Assembly: GCF_023534745.1 (NCBI RefSeq)
Contig: NZ_JAMHJQ010000009.1
Coordinates: forward strand, 248,001-312,000
DNA length: 64,000 nucleotides
DNA from: Streptomyces sp. 35G-GA-8
GTDB taxonomy: Bacteria > Actinomycetota > Actinomycetes > Streptomycetales > Streptomycetaceae
Reading direction: 5' to 3'
In this document: positions 44,091 through 52,620 of the stretch, one piece after another
Numbering within the stretch: position 1 is the stretch's first letter
Layout: each line of letters opens with the position of its first letter
Translations under genes and position numbers: made by a program
Notes under the pieces: generated by a model
What the model was told of the DNA's origin: nothing
The model's database searches: none
What the model saw: the letters and a program-made list of their open reading frames with translations, nothing else

Positions 44091-45056
44091 TCAGACCACA
44101 GCCGCTGCCGGTTCCGGTTCGGCTTCCGCCGCGCGGCGCTCGGACCTGAGTACGTCGCGCAGTTGGCGCGAGCGGTCCTGGCCACAGCCGACGGCCTTAC
44201 GGATGGGCTCGGCGTCCAGGCGCTCGTAGGGCCAAGACGCCGTTTCCTCGCGGGCTTTCTTGATCGCCTCGTCCCACGTCATGCGCGGGCGGTACTTCTG
44301 CGCCTTCGCCTTCCAACGCGGTCGGACTTTCGGCTCCGAGGCCGACTCACAGTCCGCCGCCGTCGCGTCGGGCTGGTCTTCTTCTTCGGCGTCGGTCGGG
44401 AGGTAGCCCTCCGGTGCCAGTTCGCCCAGCTTGAGCAACACCAGATCGCGGTGCGGAGCCCTGCGTCGCCAGGCCCGACCGTAGCTCTCGCGCAACTCGG
44501 CCCGAACGAGAAGCCGTTGCTTCTCCAGCGCCAGAGCCTCGCGATAGTCGGTCGTCTCCCAGAGCGCCATCCGACGCCACAGCATCAGCGTCGTACGGGG
44601 CGCGAACAGCCAGCGCGAGCGTCGGATGCTTTCCATCCGGGCCCCGGTCGCCACCCCGATGCGGACGGCGTAGACGTGCGCCGCGACCTCGCTGAGCACG
44701 ACCCACAACAGCGGCATCGATCCGTGGGCGATCTTCGCCGAGATCGAGGTCCCGGCCGCGACGTTCAGCCAGCAGGTGACCAGCGTGAGAGCTCAGGGCA
44801 CGAACCGTACCCAGGCCAACGGCATGCCGAGCCGGATCAACAGAAGATTGGCCGCAGTGAAGACCGGGATGGCCAGGTCGATACCGACCGGGAGCATCCA
44901 CGCCTCGGTGAATCCCCAGCGCTCTGCTGCCGAGGAGACAGAGCCGAACGAAGCGACAAGGCCGAGGCCGCCAACCGCACCACCCGTCGGGATCACGATG
45001 CCGAGCAGTGCCTTGTCCACTGTGCTGAGCGGGAGAGGCGCGGGCGGTCGGCTCAT
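44091..45056 (-). pseudogene. DUF2637 membrane protein interrupted by an in-frame TGA
   Basis: Reading continues in one frame from ATG 45056 to 44091 except for one TGA at 44793-44795. The upstream piece (87 codons) has two or three membrane helices (IVIPTGGAVGGLGLVASFGS, VGIDLAIPVFTAANLLLIRL); the downstream piece continues the membrane domain (ALTLVTCWLNVAAG, MPLLWVVLSEVAAHVYAVRI) and adds a charged C-terminal region. Full length would be about 320 residues, normal for AICE DUF2637 proteins. A Trp (TGG) or Arg (CGA) at this position would restore the gene. No ribosome-binding site precedes the downstream ATG at 44717. Nonsense mutation, sequencing error or rare readthrough are all possible. 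Confidence 0.85.
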
Positions 45057-45343
45057 GCGGCGGCCCTCGTCCAGGTCACTGGCAGCACTCCAGCCATGTT
45101 CCTCAGCGCCGCGACGCTGCTGAGCTGAGCCGCGTACACCGCGTTGAGCAGGGAGATCTCATCGTTCTCGCTCTGCTCAAGCAGCTCCAGCAGCACATCG
45201 CGGGCGGCTGCCCTCCTGACCTCACGCTGCTCGGCGGTCTCGCCGTACTCGCCGAGGAAGAGGTCCCGGAAGCCCTCGGAATCCGGCTCCTGCTCCCGCT
45301 CCTCTAATGCGTGGGCCGCCCAGCCGCCGACGTACGTACGCAT
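45053..45343 (-). CDS. Small hypothetical AICE protein
   Basis: 96 residues from ATG 45343 (AAGGTGAGGA upstream); 4-base overlap with the DUF2637 start (ATGA). Acidic and helical (AAHALEEREQEPDSEGFRDL, LLELLEQSENDEISLLNAVY). First gene of the minus-strand operon, so probably under control of the divergent GntR repressor. No family recognised. Confidence 0.7.
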   Translation of the reverse strand: MRTYVGGWAAHALEEREQEPDSEGFRDLFLGEYGETAEQREVRRAAARDVLLELLEQSENDEISLLNAVYAAQLSSVAALRNMAGVLPVTWTRAAA

Positions 45344-45451
45344 GGGGGTCCTCACCTTCTCTCCTGGTCCTGAATGGGATGGGCGAAGCCGGCCCGGCGG
45401 GCATCGTCTGACCGTCGACCGCCGTCACCGGCCATGTCAAAGCAACTCATG

Positions 45452-45536
45452 AAGAGGTCTTCTCCTCAAGACCTCTTTAGGAGTAGCTAGGACTATGGGG
45501 CATCCCTCCCCCAGTCGTCAAGACCTCTTTAGGAGT
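45452..45536. promoter_or_regulatory. Repeated operator half-sites between traB operon and GntR repressor
   Basis: AAGAGGTCTT (45452-45461) and AAGACCTCTT (45468-45477) form a perfect inverted repeat with a 6-base spacer. The 19-base TCAAGACCTCTTTAGGAGT occurs twice, at 45466-45484 and 45518-45536, 52 bases apart (about five helical turns). The position, between divergent genes and 40 bases before the repressor start, is that of a KorSA-type auto-operator. Confidence 0.85.
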
Positions 45537-45576
45537 CGTATGCTGGCGCCGTCGCACAAGAGGACGGTGAGTACCC

Positions 45577-46365
45577 ATGGCCAAGGCATACGAGCGGATC
45601 GCGGACGAGCTTCGAGAGTCCATCCGCGCAGGTGAGCTGAAGCCCGGCGACCGCCTGCCCTCGGAGACGAAGCTCGCCGAGGAGCACAGGCGGAGCGTCC
45701 CGACGATCCGTGACGCGCTCAGGCTCCTTCAGGACGAGGGGCTGATCGAGAAGCTGCACGGCCGCGGGAACTTCGTCCGCAAGGCCCGTACGAGGGTCCT
45801 TCGCGCGAACGACCGCCACCAGTGGGAGAAAGACCGGGCGCGGGAGCCGGAGGCCAGGCGACTGGAGACGGGCTCCACCGAGCACGACACCGGTCTTGAG
45901 GTGAACGACCTCGTGTTTCACGCGTCGTACCGCGAGACCAAGGCGGACAAGGAGATTGCCGAGGCGCTCGGCGTTCCTGAGGGCAGCGCCCTCGTGGAGC
46001 GTACGTATCGGACGCGGTACGCCGCCGAGACCGCTCCGTTCGCCCTGGTCACCTCGTATCTCATCCGTGCGCTGGTTGAGTCGAACCCTGACCTCCTGGA
46101 CGCGGCGAACGAGCCGTGGCCCGGGGGTACGCAGAACCAGCTGCTCTCGGTCGGCATCGAGCTGGACCGCATCGAAGAGCGTGTGACCGCCCGGCCGCCG
46201 ACTCCCGAAGAGGCGGAGGAGCTTGAGCTCCCGCCCGGGACCTCGGTCCTCCTGCTCCGGAAGACCTCGTTCGACCTCAATGACCGCGTCGTGGAGATGT
46301 CCGACGTCACGCTGCCCGGTGACCGTACGGAAATGCTCTTCGCCACTCCCCTGGAAAGGTGGTGA
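45577..46365 (+). CDS. GntR/HutC-family repressor, KorSA-like
   Basis: 262 residues, ATG 45577. N-terminal winged helix (AYERIADELRESIRAGELKP, DRLPSETKLAEEHRRSVPTI) and a C-terminal UTRA domain (about 110-255, SALVERTYRTRY and RKTSFDLNDRVVEMSDVTLP). It sits divergent from the replication/transfer operon with repeated operator sequences between, as KorSA of pSAM2, which silences transfer and replication. The ligand is unknown. Confidence 0.88.
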   Translation: MAKAYERIADELRESIRAGELKPGDRLPSETKLAEEHRRSVPTIRDALRLLQDEGLIEKLHGRGNFVRKARTRVLRANDRHQWEKDRAREPEARRLETGSTEHDTGLEVNDLVFHASYRETKADKEIAEALGVPEGSALVERTYRTRYAAETAPFALVTSYLIRALVESNPDLLDAANEPWPGGTQNQLLSVGIELDRIEERVTARPPTPEEAEELELPPGTSVLLLRKTSFDLNDRVVEMSDVTLPGDRTEMLFATPLERW

Positions 46366-46370
46366 GTGCC

Positions 46371-47129
46371 GTGAGCCGGCGCATCATCGTCATTACCGCC
46401 GTGCACGCACCGTCGGCCCACTTCCTGCCGGACGCGTACAAGTCGCTGTGCGAGCAGGAGCTTCCCGAGGGGTGGGAGTGGCACTGGCTGATCCAGGAGG
46501 ACGGCCGGAGCGACGAGGTCGCGCCGTACGTACCCGACGATGCGCGGGTGACCTTCAAGCAGGGGCGCCCCGGCGGTCCGGGCACTGCCCGCACGTTGGC
46601 GCTGGCGCACGCGGACGGCGAGTACGTGAAGGTCCTGGACGCCGACGACCAGTTGCCGGCGGGGGCGCTGGCCCGGGACCTGGCGGCGCTCGAAGCCGAC
46701 CCTACGCTCGGCTGGGCGACATCGCGCGTGCTGGATCTGCTGCCGGACGGCTCGACCATCGGCTTCGAGGGCGACCCCGACGCGGGTCCGATCGAGCGTG
46801 GCACGGTGGCCGCGTACTGGTCGGCGAACAACTACCGGGCCCCGGTCCACCCGGCGACGCTCTTCGCGCGCCGGGACCTGGTGCTGGCTCTCGGCGGATG
46901 GATGGCGCTGCCGGCCTCGGAGGACACCGGGCTGCTGCTCGCGCTGGACTCGGTCAGCCGCGGCTGGTTCTCACCGGAGGTGGGGCTCCTGTACCGCAAG
47001 TGGCCCGGCCAGGCGACGGGGCAGGCCGCGCACACCGACCCGGCGGAACGGGATGCCCGCATGGCGGTGGTGGAGGCGAGGGCGCGGGCGCTCTCGTACC
47101 TGCGGTGGAACTATCCGGCCGTCGGCTGA
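46371..47129 (+). CDS. Family 2 glycosyltransferase (AICE cargo)
   Basis: 252 residues; GTG 46371 chosen, 6 bases after the GntR stop. GT-A fold: VITAVHAPSAHFLPDAYKSL, GGPGTARTLALAHADGEYVK and the metal-binding DxD in VLDADDQLPAG; WSANNYRAPVHPATLFARRD later. Soluble with no membrane helix. Substrate cannot be inferred. Co-transcription with the repressor gene is likely. Similar glycosyltransferases accompany KorSA-like genes in other AICEs. Confidence 0.84.
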   Translation: MSRRIIVITAVHAPSAHFLPDAYKSLCEQELPEGWEWHWLIQEDGRSDEVAPYVPDDARVTFKQGRPGGPGTARTLALAHADGEYVKVLDADDQLPAGALARDLAALEADPTLGWATSRVLDLLPDGSTIGFEGDPDAGPIERGTVAAYWSANNYRAPVHPATLFARRDLVLALGGWMALPASEDTGLLLALDSVSRGWFSPEVGLLYRKWPGQATGQAAHTDPAERDARMAVVEARARALSYLRWNYPAVG

Positions 47130-47186
47130 ACGCTGCTGACTCTCCCGCAGCAAGCGACTGCCACCATGGGTTTCCATACTGGGCGC

Positions 47187-47507
47187 ATGTGGAAATGGTC
47201 GTTGACATCCGTGGGCGTGAACCTGCTGCTGGGACTTCCCGCTGTGGTTCCGGTATGGCTGCTGTGGTACTTCGCGTCGAACTGGCCGTTCGCCGCGCTC
47301 GGCTGGACCCAGCGGGAGCCGACGGAGAACGACGGCATGCTGCCTTGGCTCCTGTTCGGGGGGCCAGTGGCGATCGGGTTCATCCTGTTCTGGTGGCTGG
47401 CCAACCGCCCCGTGCGGCGCAGGGTTGCTGTGGCTTCTCCTTGGTACTGGCTACCCAGCGCCTTGGTGACCTTGCTGCCGACGTCGGTGCTGGTGATCGT
47501 TCTATGA
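47187..47507 (+). CDS. Small integral membrane protein
   Basis: 106 residues from ATG 47187 (ATG 47166 is an alternative). Three hydrophobic helices (SVGVNLLLGLPAVVPVWLLW, LPWLLFGGPVAIGFILFWWL, WLPSALVTLLPTSVLVIVL). Function unknown; follows the glycosyltransferase by about 60 bases. Confidence 0.62.
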   Translation: MWKWSLTSVGVNLLLGLPAVVPVWLLWYFASNWPFAALGWTQREPTENDGMLPWLLFGGPVAIGFILFWWLANRPVRRRVAVASPWYWLPSALVTLLPTSVLVIVL

Positions 47508-47614
47508 GAGACGAACCGACGGCATACAGAACGGGATAGCCAGGCAGACGGTGTGAAGACCAACGCGGTGATCGGTGCAGTGGCTCCAATACGCGTGCGC
47601 GCTGGCGAGGCGGG

Positions 47615-48370
47615 TCAGTTGCGGACGGGCACCTCGTAGACGATTTCGCAGGTAGCGGCCGGGATGACGATGTCCGCCGTCTCCACCGGGCGCGCGTCGT
47701 CGCTGTAGTACGTCCGCCGGATGCGCGTGACGAGGGCGCCGCGCTGTAGGCCGAGGAGCGTCGCTTCGTCGGCGTTGGCCTGTCCGGGCTCCGGCTGTTC
47801 CACGACGTGGCTGACCGTGATGCCGATCTCCGCCATGCGGTCGACCACTCCCGCGCCGGCGTGCGGTCCGCCCTCGGGCAGCACGATCAGCGTGCCGGAC
47901 GTGATCTCGTACGGCTCCCAACTGGTCGACACCTGAGCCGGTTTACCGTCGACCAGGAACTCGTACGCGGTGCGGACGCAGAGATCCCCCTCGGCGATGC
48001 CGAGCCGCGCAGCGATGTCCGCCGGGGCCGGGACCTTCGCATCCGTACGGCTCTCCCACGTACCGCGCTTGCCGAGCGACGCCATGTCGGCGCGGAACGG
48101 TGATCCCCCGCGCTGCTCGCGGTACTGCGAGCGGACCATGCGCAGACGCTCGCGCGGTTCGGCGACGTACGTGCCCGATCCCGTACGGCCCTCCAGCACG
48201 CCCAGTGAGATCAGGAGTTCCTGCGCACGGCGAATGACGTTCTCTCCGACCCCGCATTCCTGTGCGAGTTGAGCACGGGACGGGAGCCGGTCTCCCGGCG
48301 TCCACTCCTGGTCAGCGATGCGCTGCCGCAGCACGTCGGCGATCCGGAGGTAGGGCGGTTGCTCACGCAT
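47615..48370 (-). CDS. GntR/HutC-family transcriptional regulator
   Basis: 251 residues, ATG 48370. Winged helix (YLRIADVLRQRIADQEWTPG, SRAQLAQECGVGENVIRRAQ) plus UTRA domain (CVRTAYEFLVDGKPAQVSTS, VTRIRRTYYSDDARPVETAD). It faces away from a small-gene operon, with a palindrome in the gap, and may control both directions. Different from the KorSA-like protein in sequence, so it is a separate regulator rather than a duplicate. Confidence 0.86.
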   Translation of the reverse strand: MREQPPYLRIADVLRQRIADQEWTPGDRLPSRAQLAQECGVGENVIRRAQELLISLGVLEGRTGSGTYVAEPRERLRMVRSQYREQRGGSPFRADMASLGKRGTWESRTDAKVPAPADIAARLGIAEGDLCVRTAYEFLVDGKPAQVSTSWEPYEITSGTLIVLPEGGPHAGAGVVDRMAEIGITVSHVVEQPEPGQANADEATLLGLQRGALVTRIRRTYYSDDARPVETADIVIPAATCEIVYEVPVRN

Positions 48371-48379
48371 ATGGAAAAT

Positions 48380-48391
48380 CTAGTCCACTAG
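48380..48391. promoter_or_regulatory. Palindromic operator candidate upstream of GntR gene
   Basis: CTAGTCCACTAG, perfect 5-bp arms with CC centre, 10 bases from the GntR start, in an AT-rich stretch; a second half-related ATCTAGTTAAC lies at 48398-48408. Probable autoregulatory site. Confidence 0.6.
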
Positions 48392-48447
48392 CTCTAATCT
48401 AGTTAACTACCTTCACTTAAAGTGATCCTGCGGCGACCGGGGGACTC

Positions 48448-48729
48448 GTGTCCTTACCCCAAGGATGGGCTGACCAACTGGCCACGCGCCTCTCCGCCGC
48501 CGGGTTCACCCCGCGCGTGACGGATCACGACGACCACACGCGCATCGAGACGGAGGTCGCGGACTCGGTCTCGGCCGGGTCCTGGCAGGAGCTCTTGGCG
48601 GTGCTGGAAGCAGCCGATCGGTTCGGGCTGGACATCAGCAGCGCGGGCGGTCGCCTCGCATGGGCCGTCATCCGCAGAAATGCCCCCGAGACAGGCGACA
48701 CCGTCCGGGGGCACACCCATCAGCTATAG
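48448..48729 (+). CDS. Small hypothetical protein (AICE cargo)
   Basis: 93 residues from GTG 48448. Acidic, soluble (WADQLATRLSAAGFTPRVTD, SWQELLAVLEAADRFGLDIS). No family recognised. First of a run of short plus-strand genes divergent from the GntR gene. Confidence 0.65.
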   Translation: MSLPQGWADQLATRLSAAGFTPRVTDHDDHTRIETEVADSVSAGSWQELLAVLEAADRFGLDISSAGGRLAWAVIRRNAPETGDTVRGHTHQL

Positions 48730-48742
48730 GGAGCTGATCAGT

Positions 48743-49060
48743 GTGTTCGACTTTATCCGCCGTGCTGCCGCAGGGACCAGACGACGGCTCGCTCCACCTT
48801 CACCGCGTCATCGTTTACCTCGTCGGCGCGGTTCGCATCGCGCGATCGCCGGCCAGACCGAACGACGCACTTCACCTGCGGCGTTGATGCCGATGCGCCC
48901 ACCGCGGCGCCCTAAGCACGCCGCGCCACTTCGAGCGGAAGACAACGCTCTCGTACGGCCGTACGTATTGACGGCTGAAGAGCGAGCCCGACTGTGGCGT
49001 CGGCCGCGCCCCCGAACGCTCCTGGTCCGCCCGTACTTCAACGCCGCGGAGGTCCACTGA
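48743..49060 (+). CDS. Basic small hypothetical protein
   Basis: 105 residues from GTG 48743 (GGGAGCTGATC upstream). Arg/Pro-rich N-terminal part, then an ordered end (NALVRPYVLTAEERARLWRR) that recurs in Streptomyces element proteins. Its stop overlaps the next start (TGATG). Confidence 0.62.
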   Translation: MFDFIRRAAAGTRRRLAPPSPRHRLPRRRGSHRAIAGQTERRTSPAALMPMRPPRRPKHAAPLRAEDNALVRPYVLTAEERARLWRRPRPRTLLVRPYFNAAEVH

Positions 49061-49266
49061 TGTCGACCCGTCACCAGCGACCGACCAGCGCCGCCATGAC
49101 CGTGCCGTACTACTCAATGGCCTGCCGTGTCGGTACGCACGCCAAGTGCGAGGAGGCGGAGTTCAAAGCTTCCCCGGCCGCCGTGCCGATCGTCTACGAG
49201 AGCTGCGTGTGCTCGTGCCATTCGAGCGAGGTCGAGGCCTCCGGTGAAGGCGGGACGCATGGCTAA
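49060..49266 (+). CDS. Small cysteine-rich protein
   Basis: 68 residues, ATG 49060 coupled to the preceding gene (TGATG). Five Cys plus His: ACRVGTHAKCEEAEF and ESCVCSCHSSE, consistent with a small metal-binding protein. The stop lies inside the first codons of the next gene. No family recognised. Confidence 0.65.
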   Translation: MSTRHQRPTSAAMTVPYYSMACRVGTHAKCEEAEFKASPAAVPIVYESCVCSCHSSEVEASGEGGTHG

Positions 49267-49996
49267 CCGGTACGAGCACGTCGCGGACGACCTACGGCGC
49301 CTGATCACGACGGGTGCCTTGTCCGTGGGCGAGCGGCTGCCCGCGGAACAGGAACTCGCCTTGCGCTACAAGGTCAGCACACCGACGCTGCGGAACGCGC
49401 TGGAGGTTCTTCAGAGCGAGGGGCTGGTGGAGAAGCGCCACGGCAGCGGGAACTTCATCCGTCGGCCGGGACAGCGGATCACATACGCCAATGACAGGCA
49501 CGAGCCCGGACGGAGCCTCGTACCCAACGTCGCCGTCAGCGTCAGCCTCGAAACCGCGCTGGTGGAGGCAGATGCTCAGCTGTCTCTGCTCCTGGCCGTG
49601 CGAGCGGGCAGTCCGCTGGCCGAGTACGCCTTCATCAGCTATCAGGGGACGTCACCGCGCAGCTTGGCCCGTGTCTACGTGCCTCATGCCGTGGCTCGTC
49701 TCGGCGTGCCGGACGTGAATGAGTCGCCGTGGGGCGACGGCGTGCGGCAGCTGCTGTCCGGGGCGGGCGTACGGGTGACGGCGACCGCCGAGCGGGTCAC
49801 CGCGCGCTTCCCCACGGCGTGGGAGGCGCACACCCTGCACATCAGCACCAGGGCTCCTGTTCTGGCGGTGGAACGTACGTCGACCGACGCCAGTGACCGT
49901 GTGGTGGAGGCGGCGCTCCTGGTGCTTCCCGGTGACCGCACCGATGCCCTCTTCACCAGGCGTTCTGTGACCCAGGAAGTGGGGGCAGCGGGATGA
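49259..49996 (+). CDS. GntR/HutC-family transcriptional regulator
   Basis: 245 residues from ATG 49259, overlapping the previous gene by 8 bases. Winged helix (RYEHVADDLRRLITTGALSV, LRYKVSTPTLRNALEVLQSE, EKRHGSGNFIRR) and UTRA domain. Third GntR gene of the element, closest to the KorSA-like one in layout (PGQRITYANDRHEPGR compares with LRANDRHQWEK). Its stop overlaps the anti-sigma-like gene start (ATGA). Confidence 0.86.
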   Translation: MANRYEHVADDLRRLITTGALSVGERLPAEQELALRYKVSTPTLRNALEVLQSEGLVEKRHGSGNFIRRPGQRITYANDRHEPGRSLVPNVAVSVSLETALVEADAQLSLLLAVRAGSPLAEYAFISYQGTSPRSLARVYVPHAVARLGVPDVNESPWGDGVRQLLSGAGVRVTATAERVTARFPTAWEAHTLHISTRAPVLAVERTSTDASDRVVEAALLVLPGDRTDALFTRRSVTQEVGAAG

Positions 49997-50445
49997 CTGC
50001 GTTGCACGCCATCACCACCTCAGAAGCCTCGTTCAATATCCGGCTTCCGATGACCGCTCGATCTGTTCCCCTTGCCCGCAGCGTGCTCGAAGCGGCCATG
50101 AGTAAGTGGGACGTGGACTCGGGCACGAGGGACGACGTGCTGCTTGTAGTGGGGGAGTTGACCGCGAACGCGGTAACGCACGCGCGGGCCCTTCCGGATT
50201 CTCATTGGAAGCTGGTCGTGGTGCCGAACGCCGAAGTGATTCGCATCGAGGTGTCCGACGCCGACGCGGAGCGCCACCCCGAACTGTCTCCTCCCAGCGA
50301 TGGGGACCAGGGCGACGCCGAGCGCGGGCGAGGCCTGGAAATGGTGGACGTCCTGAGCGGCGGCGCTTGGGGAGTCGCGGAGCGCCCAGTCGGCAAGACG
50401 GTATGGGCGCAGATCAAACGGCCGGCCCCTCTGGGGGCATCGTGA
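49993..50445 (+). CDS. HATPase_c anti-sigma-like ATP-binding protein (AICE cargo)
   Basis: 150 residues. GHKL signature: VGELTANAVTHARAL (N-box), EVSDADAE (G1-like, altered) and AERGRGLEMVDVLSGG (G2). Translationally coupled to the GntR gene before it and to the following gene (GTGA). Small kinases of this kind are common AICE cargo; target unknown. Confidence 0.85.
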   Translation: MTALHAITTSEASFNIRLPMTARSVPLARSVLEAAMSKWDVDSGTRDDVLLVVGELTANAVTHARALPDSHWKLVVVPNAEVIRIEVSDADAERHPELSPPSDGDQGDAERGRGLEMVDVLSGGAWGVAERPVGKTVWAQIKRPAPLGAS

Positions 50446-50798
50446 GCCTCTGGATTCGAGCGGGTTTCTGGTGCGAGTTCACGGTCACCGCAGCGGAGGC
50501 CGATGCACCCGGTAAGCAGAAGACGCGCGCGGCTCGGAGCACAGGGGGAGCGCTGTCCTGGCTGCGCGTGGATTTGCGCCCACTGACCGGGGGCCTCGAT
50601 CCTGTGCAGGCCCGGTGGGCATTCGAATGGCTTGAGCGCCACCAGTGGACAGCCGCTGACCAGCTCAACCGAGGCGAACCGGCGGCGCTCTCTCTGCTGT
50701 ACCAGGGCGCAGTGCTGAGATGGACGATCAGCCCGGCGTTCTTTTTACCCCTTCTGGTTTCTCCGTGCCCATGCGCGGAGTCGGGGTTGATCTCATGA
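50442..50798 (+). CDS. Hypothetical protein (AICE cargo)
   Basis: 118 residues from GTG 50442, overlapping the preceding stop (GTGA). Contains VDLRPLTGGLDPVQARWAFE and RHQWTAADQLNRGEPAALSL. Aromatic-rich; possible C-terminal hydrophobic part (FFLPLLVSPCPC). No family recognised. It overlaps the next gene by four bases. Confidence 0.6.
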   Translation: MSLWIRAGFWCEFTVTAAEADAPGKQKTRAARSTGGALSWLRVDLRPLTGGLDPVQARWAFEWLERHQWTAADQLNRGEPAALSLLYQGAVLRWTISPAFFLPLLVSPCPCAESGLIS

Positions 50799-51148
50799 CT
50801 CACTTCATCGCCTGGGTTCTTGACCTGATCGACCGACGCGAGTCAAAGCGCAACCGTGCACCTGACGACCTGAACGAGCGTGTGGAGTGGAACGTTCAGC
50901 GGATCCTCAACCCGCCGAAGCCTTCCCTCCTGAGCCGGTTCGGTGCGTGTCTGATCGCAGCCGAGGAGTGGTGGGAGCGCAACGTCTCGTTCCGCGATTT
51001 CCACCGGCGTATGGACGCGGTACGGGAGGCGTATGAGCGCACATCTCCGCCGGACTGGAAGACGGAGGAAGGGACACGCCGTGCATTGAGACGCCTCGCG
51101 CATGACGCGGAGACGAGGGAGCGCCAACCCGACGAGGGTGGCATCTAA
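50795..51148 (+). CDS. Hypothetical protein (AICE cargo)
   Basis: 117 residues from ATG 50795 (ATGA overlap with the preceding stop). Highly charged helical protein (LDLIDRRESKRNRAPDDLNE, FHRRMDAVREAYERTSPPDW). Last gene of the coupled set starting at 49259; a terminator follows. Confidence 0.65.
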   Translation: MTHFIAWVLDLIDRRESKRNRAPDDLNERVEWNVQRILNPPKPSLLSRFGACLIAAEEWWERNVSFRDFHRRMDAVREAYERTSPPDWKTEEGTRRALRRLAHDAETRERQPDEGGI

Positions 51149-51213
51149 CGCGCGAGTCGGCGCGCGCAGACGAGACAGCCCTCAGTCATGCGACGCTACG
51201 TCTCATCACCACA

Positions 51214-51243
51214 CAGGCCCCAGGTCACTGAACCTGGGGCCTG
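51214..51243. terminator. Bidirectional hairpin terminator
   Basis: CAGGCCCCAGGT / ACCTGGGGCCTG, perfect 12-bp stem with a 6-base loop between convergent genes ending at 51148 and 51267. Confidence 0.85.
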
Positions 51244-51266
51244 TCGTGTGTCCGTGGCTCAGGGAA

Positions 51267-52190
51267 TCAGGCGAGCGTCTCCGCGTCGATACGGGAGAAG
51301 ATCAAGTCACTCTCCTCAACGATCGCCCCGCGCCACCTCACCGGAACAACCGGCCTGCCACGAAGCGCCGAGGGATAGCTTTCGGGCGCGTAGTCGTTCG
51401 CGAGCCGGTAGACGTTGAACCCGTGATCGCGCATCGTCGTCACCAACTCCTCGGCGGAGTCCCCGAGCTGGGCCATGCGATCGGGGGTCACCTCAACCGT
51501 GATCTCGACGTCCGGCCGTAGCTTGTCGAGTATCGGCACCATCCCCCGCACGACGGACCCCTCCGCCCCCTCGACATCGATCTTGATCACGCGAGCACGG
51601 GCGATCTCGTCCGACTCAAGCAGTTCCGGCAGTGGCCGCGCCTCAATCTCAAACGAGGACTCCGCCAGCCCGTCATACGGGACGATGCTGTTCGCCCCCA
51701 TGTTGGCTGAACTGGCAAGTACGAACGTCAGAGCCTTCCGACTGTCCGAGACGGCGCCATTAACCGCGCGCACGTTGCTGCACTGATTGAGCTGCACCTG
51801 CTGCAACAGCTTCCGGTGGAAGTCCGGCGATGCCTCGATCGCCACCACCTGGCCCTCGTCCCCGACGAGCCCGGACGCAAGGACGCTGTAGTAGCCGATG
51901 TTCGCCCCGACGTCGACGAACGTGTCTCCGGGCCGGAGCCGGCTCTGTAGCCACCGCGTCATGTGCGGTTCCCACACCCCGAACATGTACAGGTACCGCT
52001 GGATGAGGTCCCGAGTATCAACAGCGAACCGAGCCCCGAACCGCGACCGGACAACCCGCCGTCGTGGGCGCTCCCGCAACCGAGGGTTCAAGCACCGAGC
52101 GGCTAGGGCAGCCTTGCCGAGCGCCCCGGGAGCGTCGCGCACGTAGCGCCTGCCGAGGCCGATCAGGGCATCTGCGCTGCGACTGAGCAT
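51267..52190 (-). CDS. FkbM-family methyltransferase (AICE cargo)
   Basis: 307 residues, ATG 52190. SAM-binding motif I is TFVDVGANIGYYSVLAS (about residues 90-105); VIKIDVEGAEGSVVRGM and EVTPDRMAQLGDSAEEL match the FkbM family, which O-methylates sugars or polyketides. Substrate unknown; the glycosyltransferase elsewhere on the element is a conceivable but unlinked partner. G+C is a little lower than in the chromosome. Confidence 0.88.
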   Translation of the reverse strand: MLSRSADALIGLGRRYVRDAPGALGKAALAARCLNPRLRERPRRRVVRSRFGARFAVDTRDLIQRYLYMFGVWEPHMTRWLQSRLRPGDTFVDVGANIGYYSVLASGLVGDEGQVVAIEASPDFHRKLLQQVQLNQCSNVRAVNGAVSDSRKALTFVLASSANMGANSIVPYDGLAESSFEIEARPLPELLESDEIARARVIKIDVEGAEGSVVRGMVPILDKLRPDVEITVEVTPDRMAQLGDSAEELVTTMRDHGFNVYRLANDYAPESYPSALRGRPVVPVRWRGAIVEESDLIFSRIDAETLA

Positions 52191-52620
52191 CCAACTGGCC
52201 TTTCCGCCGGTTCCGCGTAAACCGTAGCTCTGCGGCCGCCTGCGATGCCGGACCGGCTGCCGCCGACGCCCACGAGGTTTGCGTGGCTAACCCCGTACTG
52301 GTGTAGAAGCGCCGATTCAAGGGTCTGCTGGCGCGAGCTTCGTAGCGCGAGGATGTCGTCCACTCAAGGCGATCCATGAGCAGGATTTCCGGAAAACCAC
52401 AGATCAGAACCGTTGAATGGATGACGGCCGTTGGAAATCTTGGTGCTAGGTCACCATCGGGTGGCGTCGTGACGGAGCCGCTCCCAGCGAGGTTGCGCGG
52501 CTAACCCTCGCTCTCCCGATAGTGGCCCACGTCGAGCCGCGGACCTGTCACTCGGTCCCGGGGCTCACTCCCATCCCTTCGCATGCGGCGGACGCATGCC
52601 CTGATCCGGAGAGAAGCCAG
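52191..52620. other. 430-bp region without a supported gene
   Basis: A short minus-strand reading frame at 52163-52363 overlaps the methyltransferase 5' end and is not convincing. The two sentences ACGAGGTTTGCGTGGCTAAC (near 52270) and GAGGTTGCGCGGCTAACCCT (near 52490) share a degenerate motif, which I note without explanation. Confidence 0.4.

Noticed and set aside
50720-50794. Earlier start for the 117-residue cargo gene
   Set aside because: The ATG at 50795 overlaps the previous stop (ATGA), matching the coupling style of the neighbouring genes.
52163-52363. Small minus-strand gene upstream of the FkbM methyltransferase
   Set aside because: Overlaps the methyltransferase start, has no recognisable features and no good ribosome-binding site.
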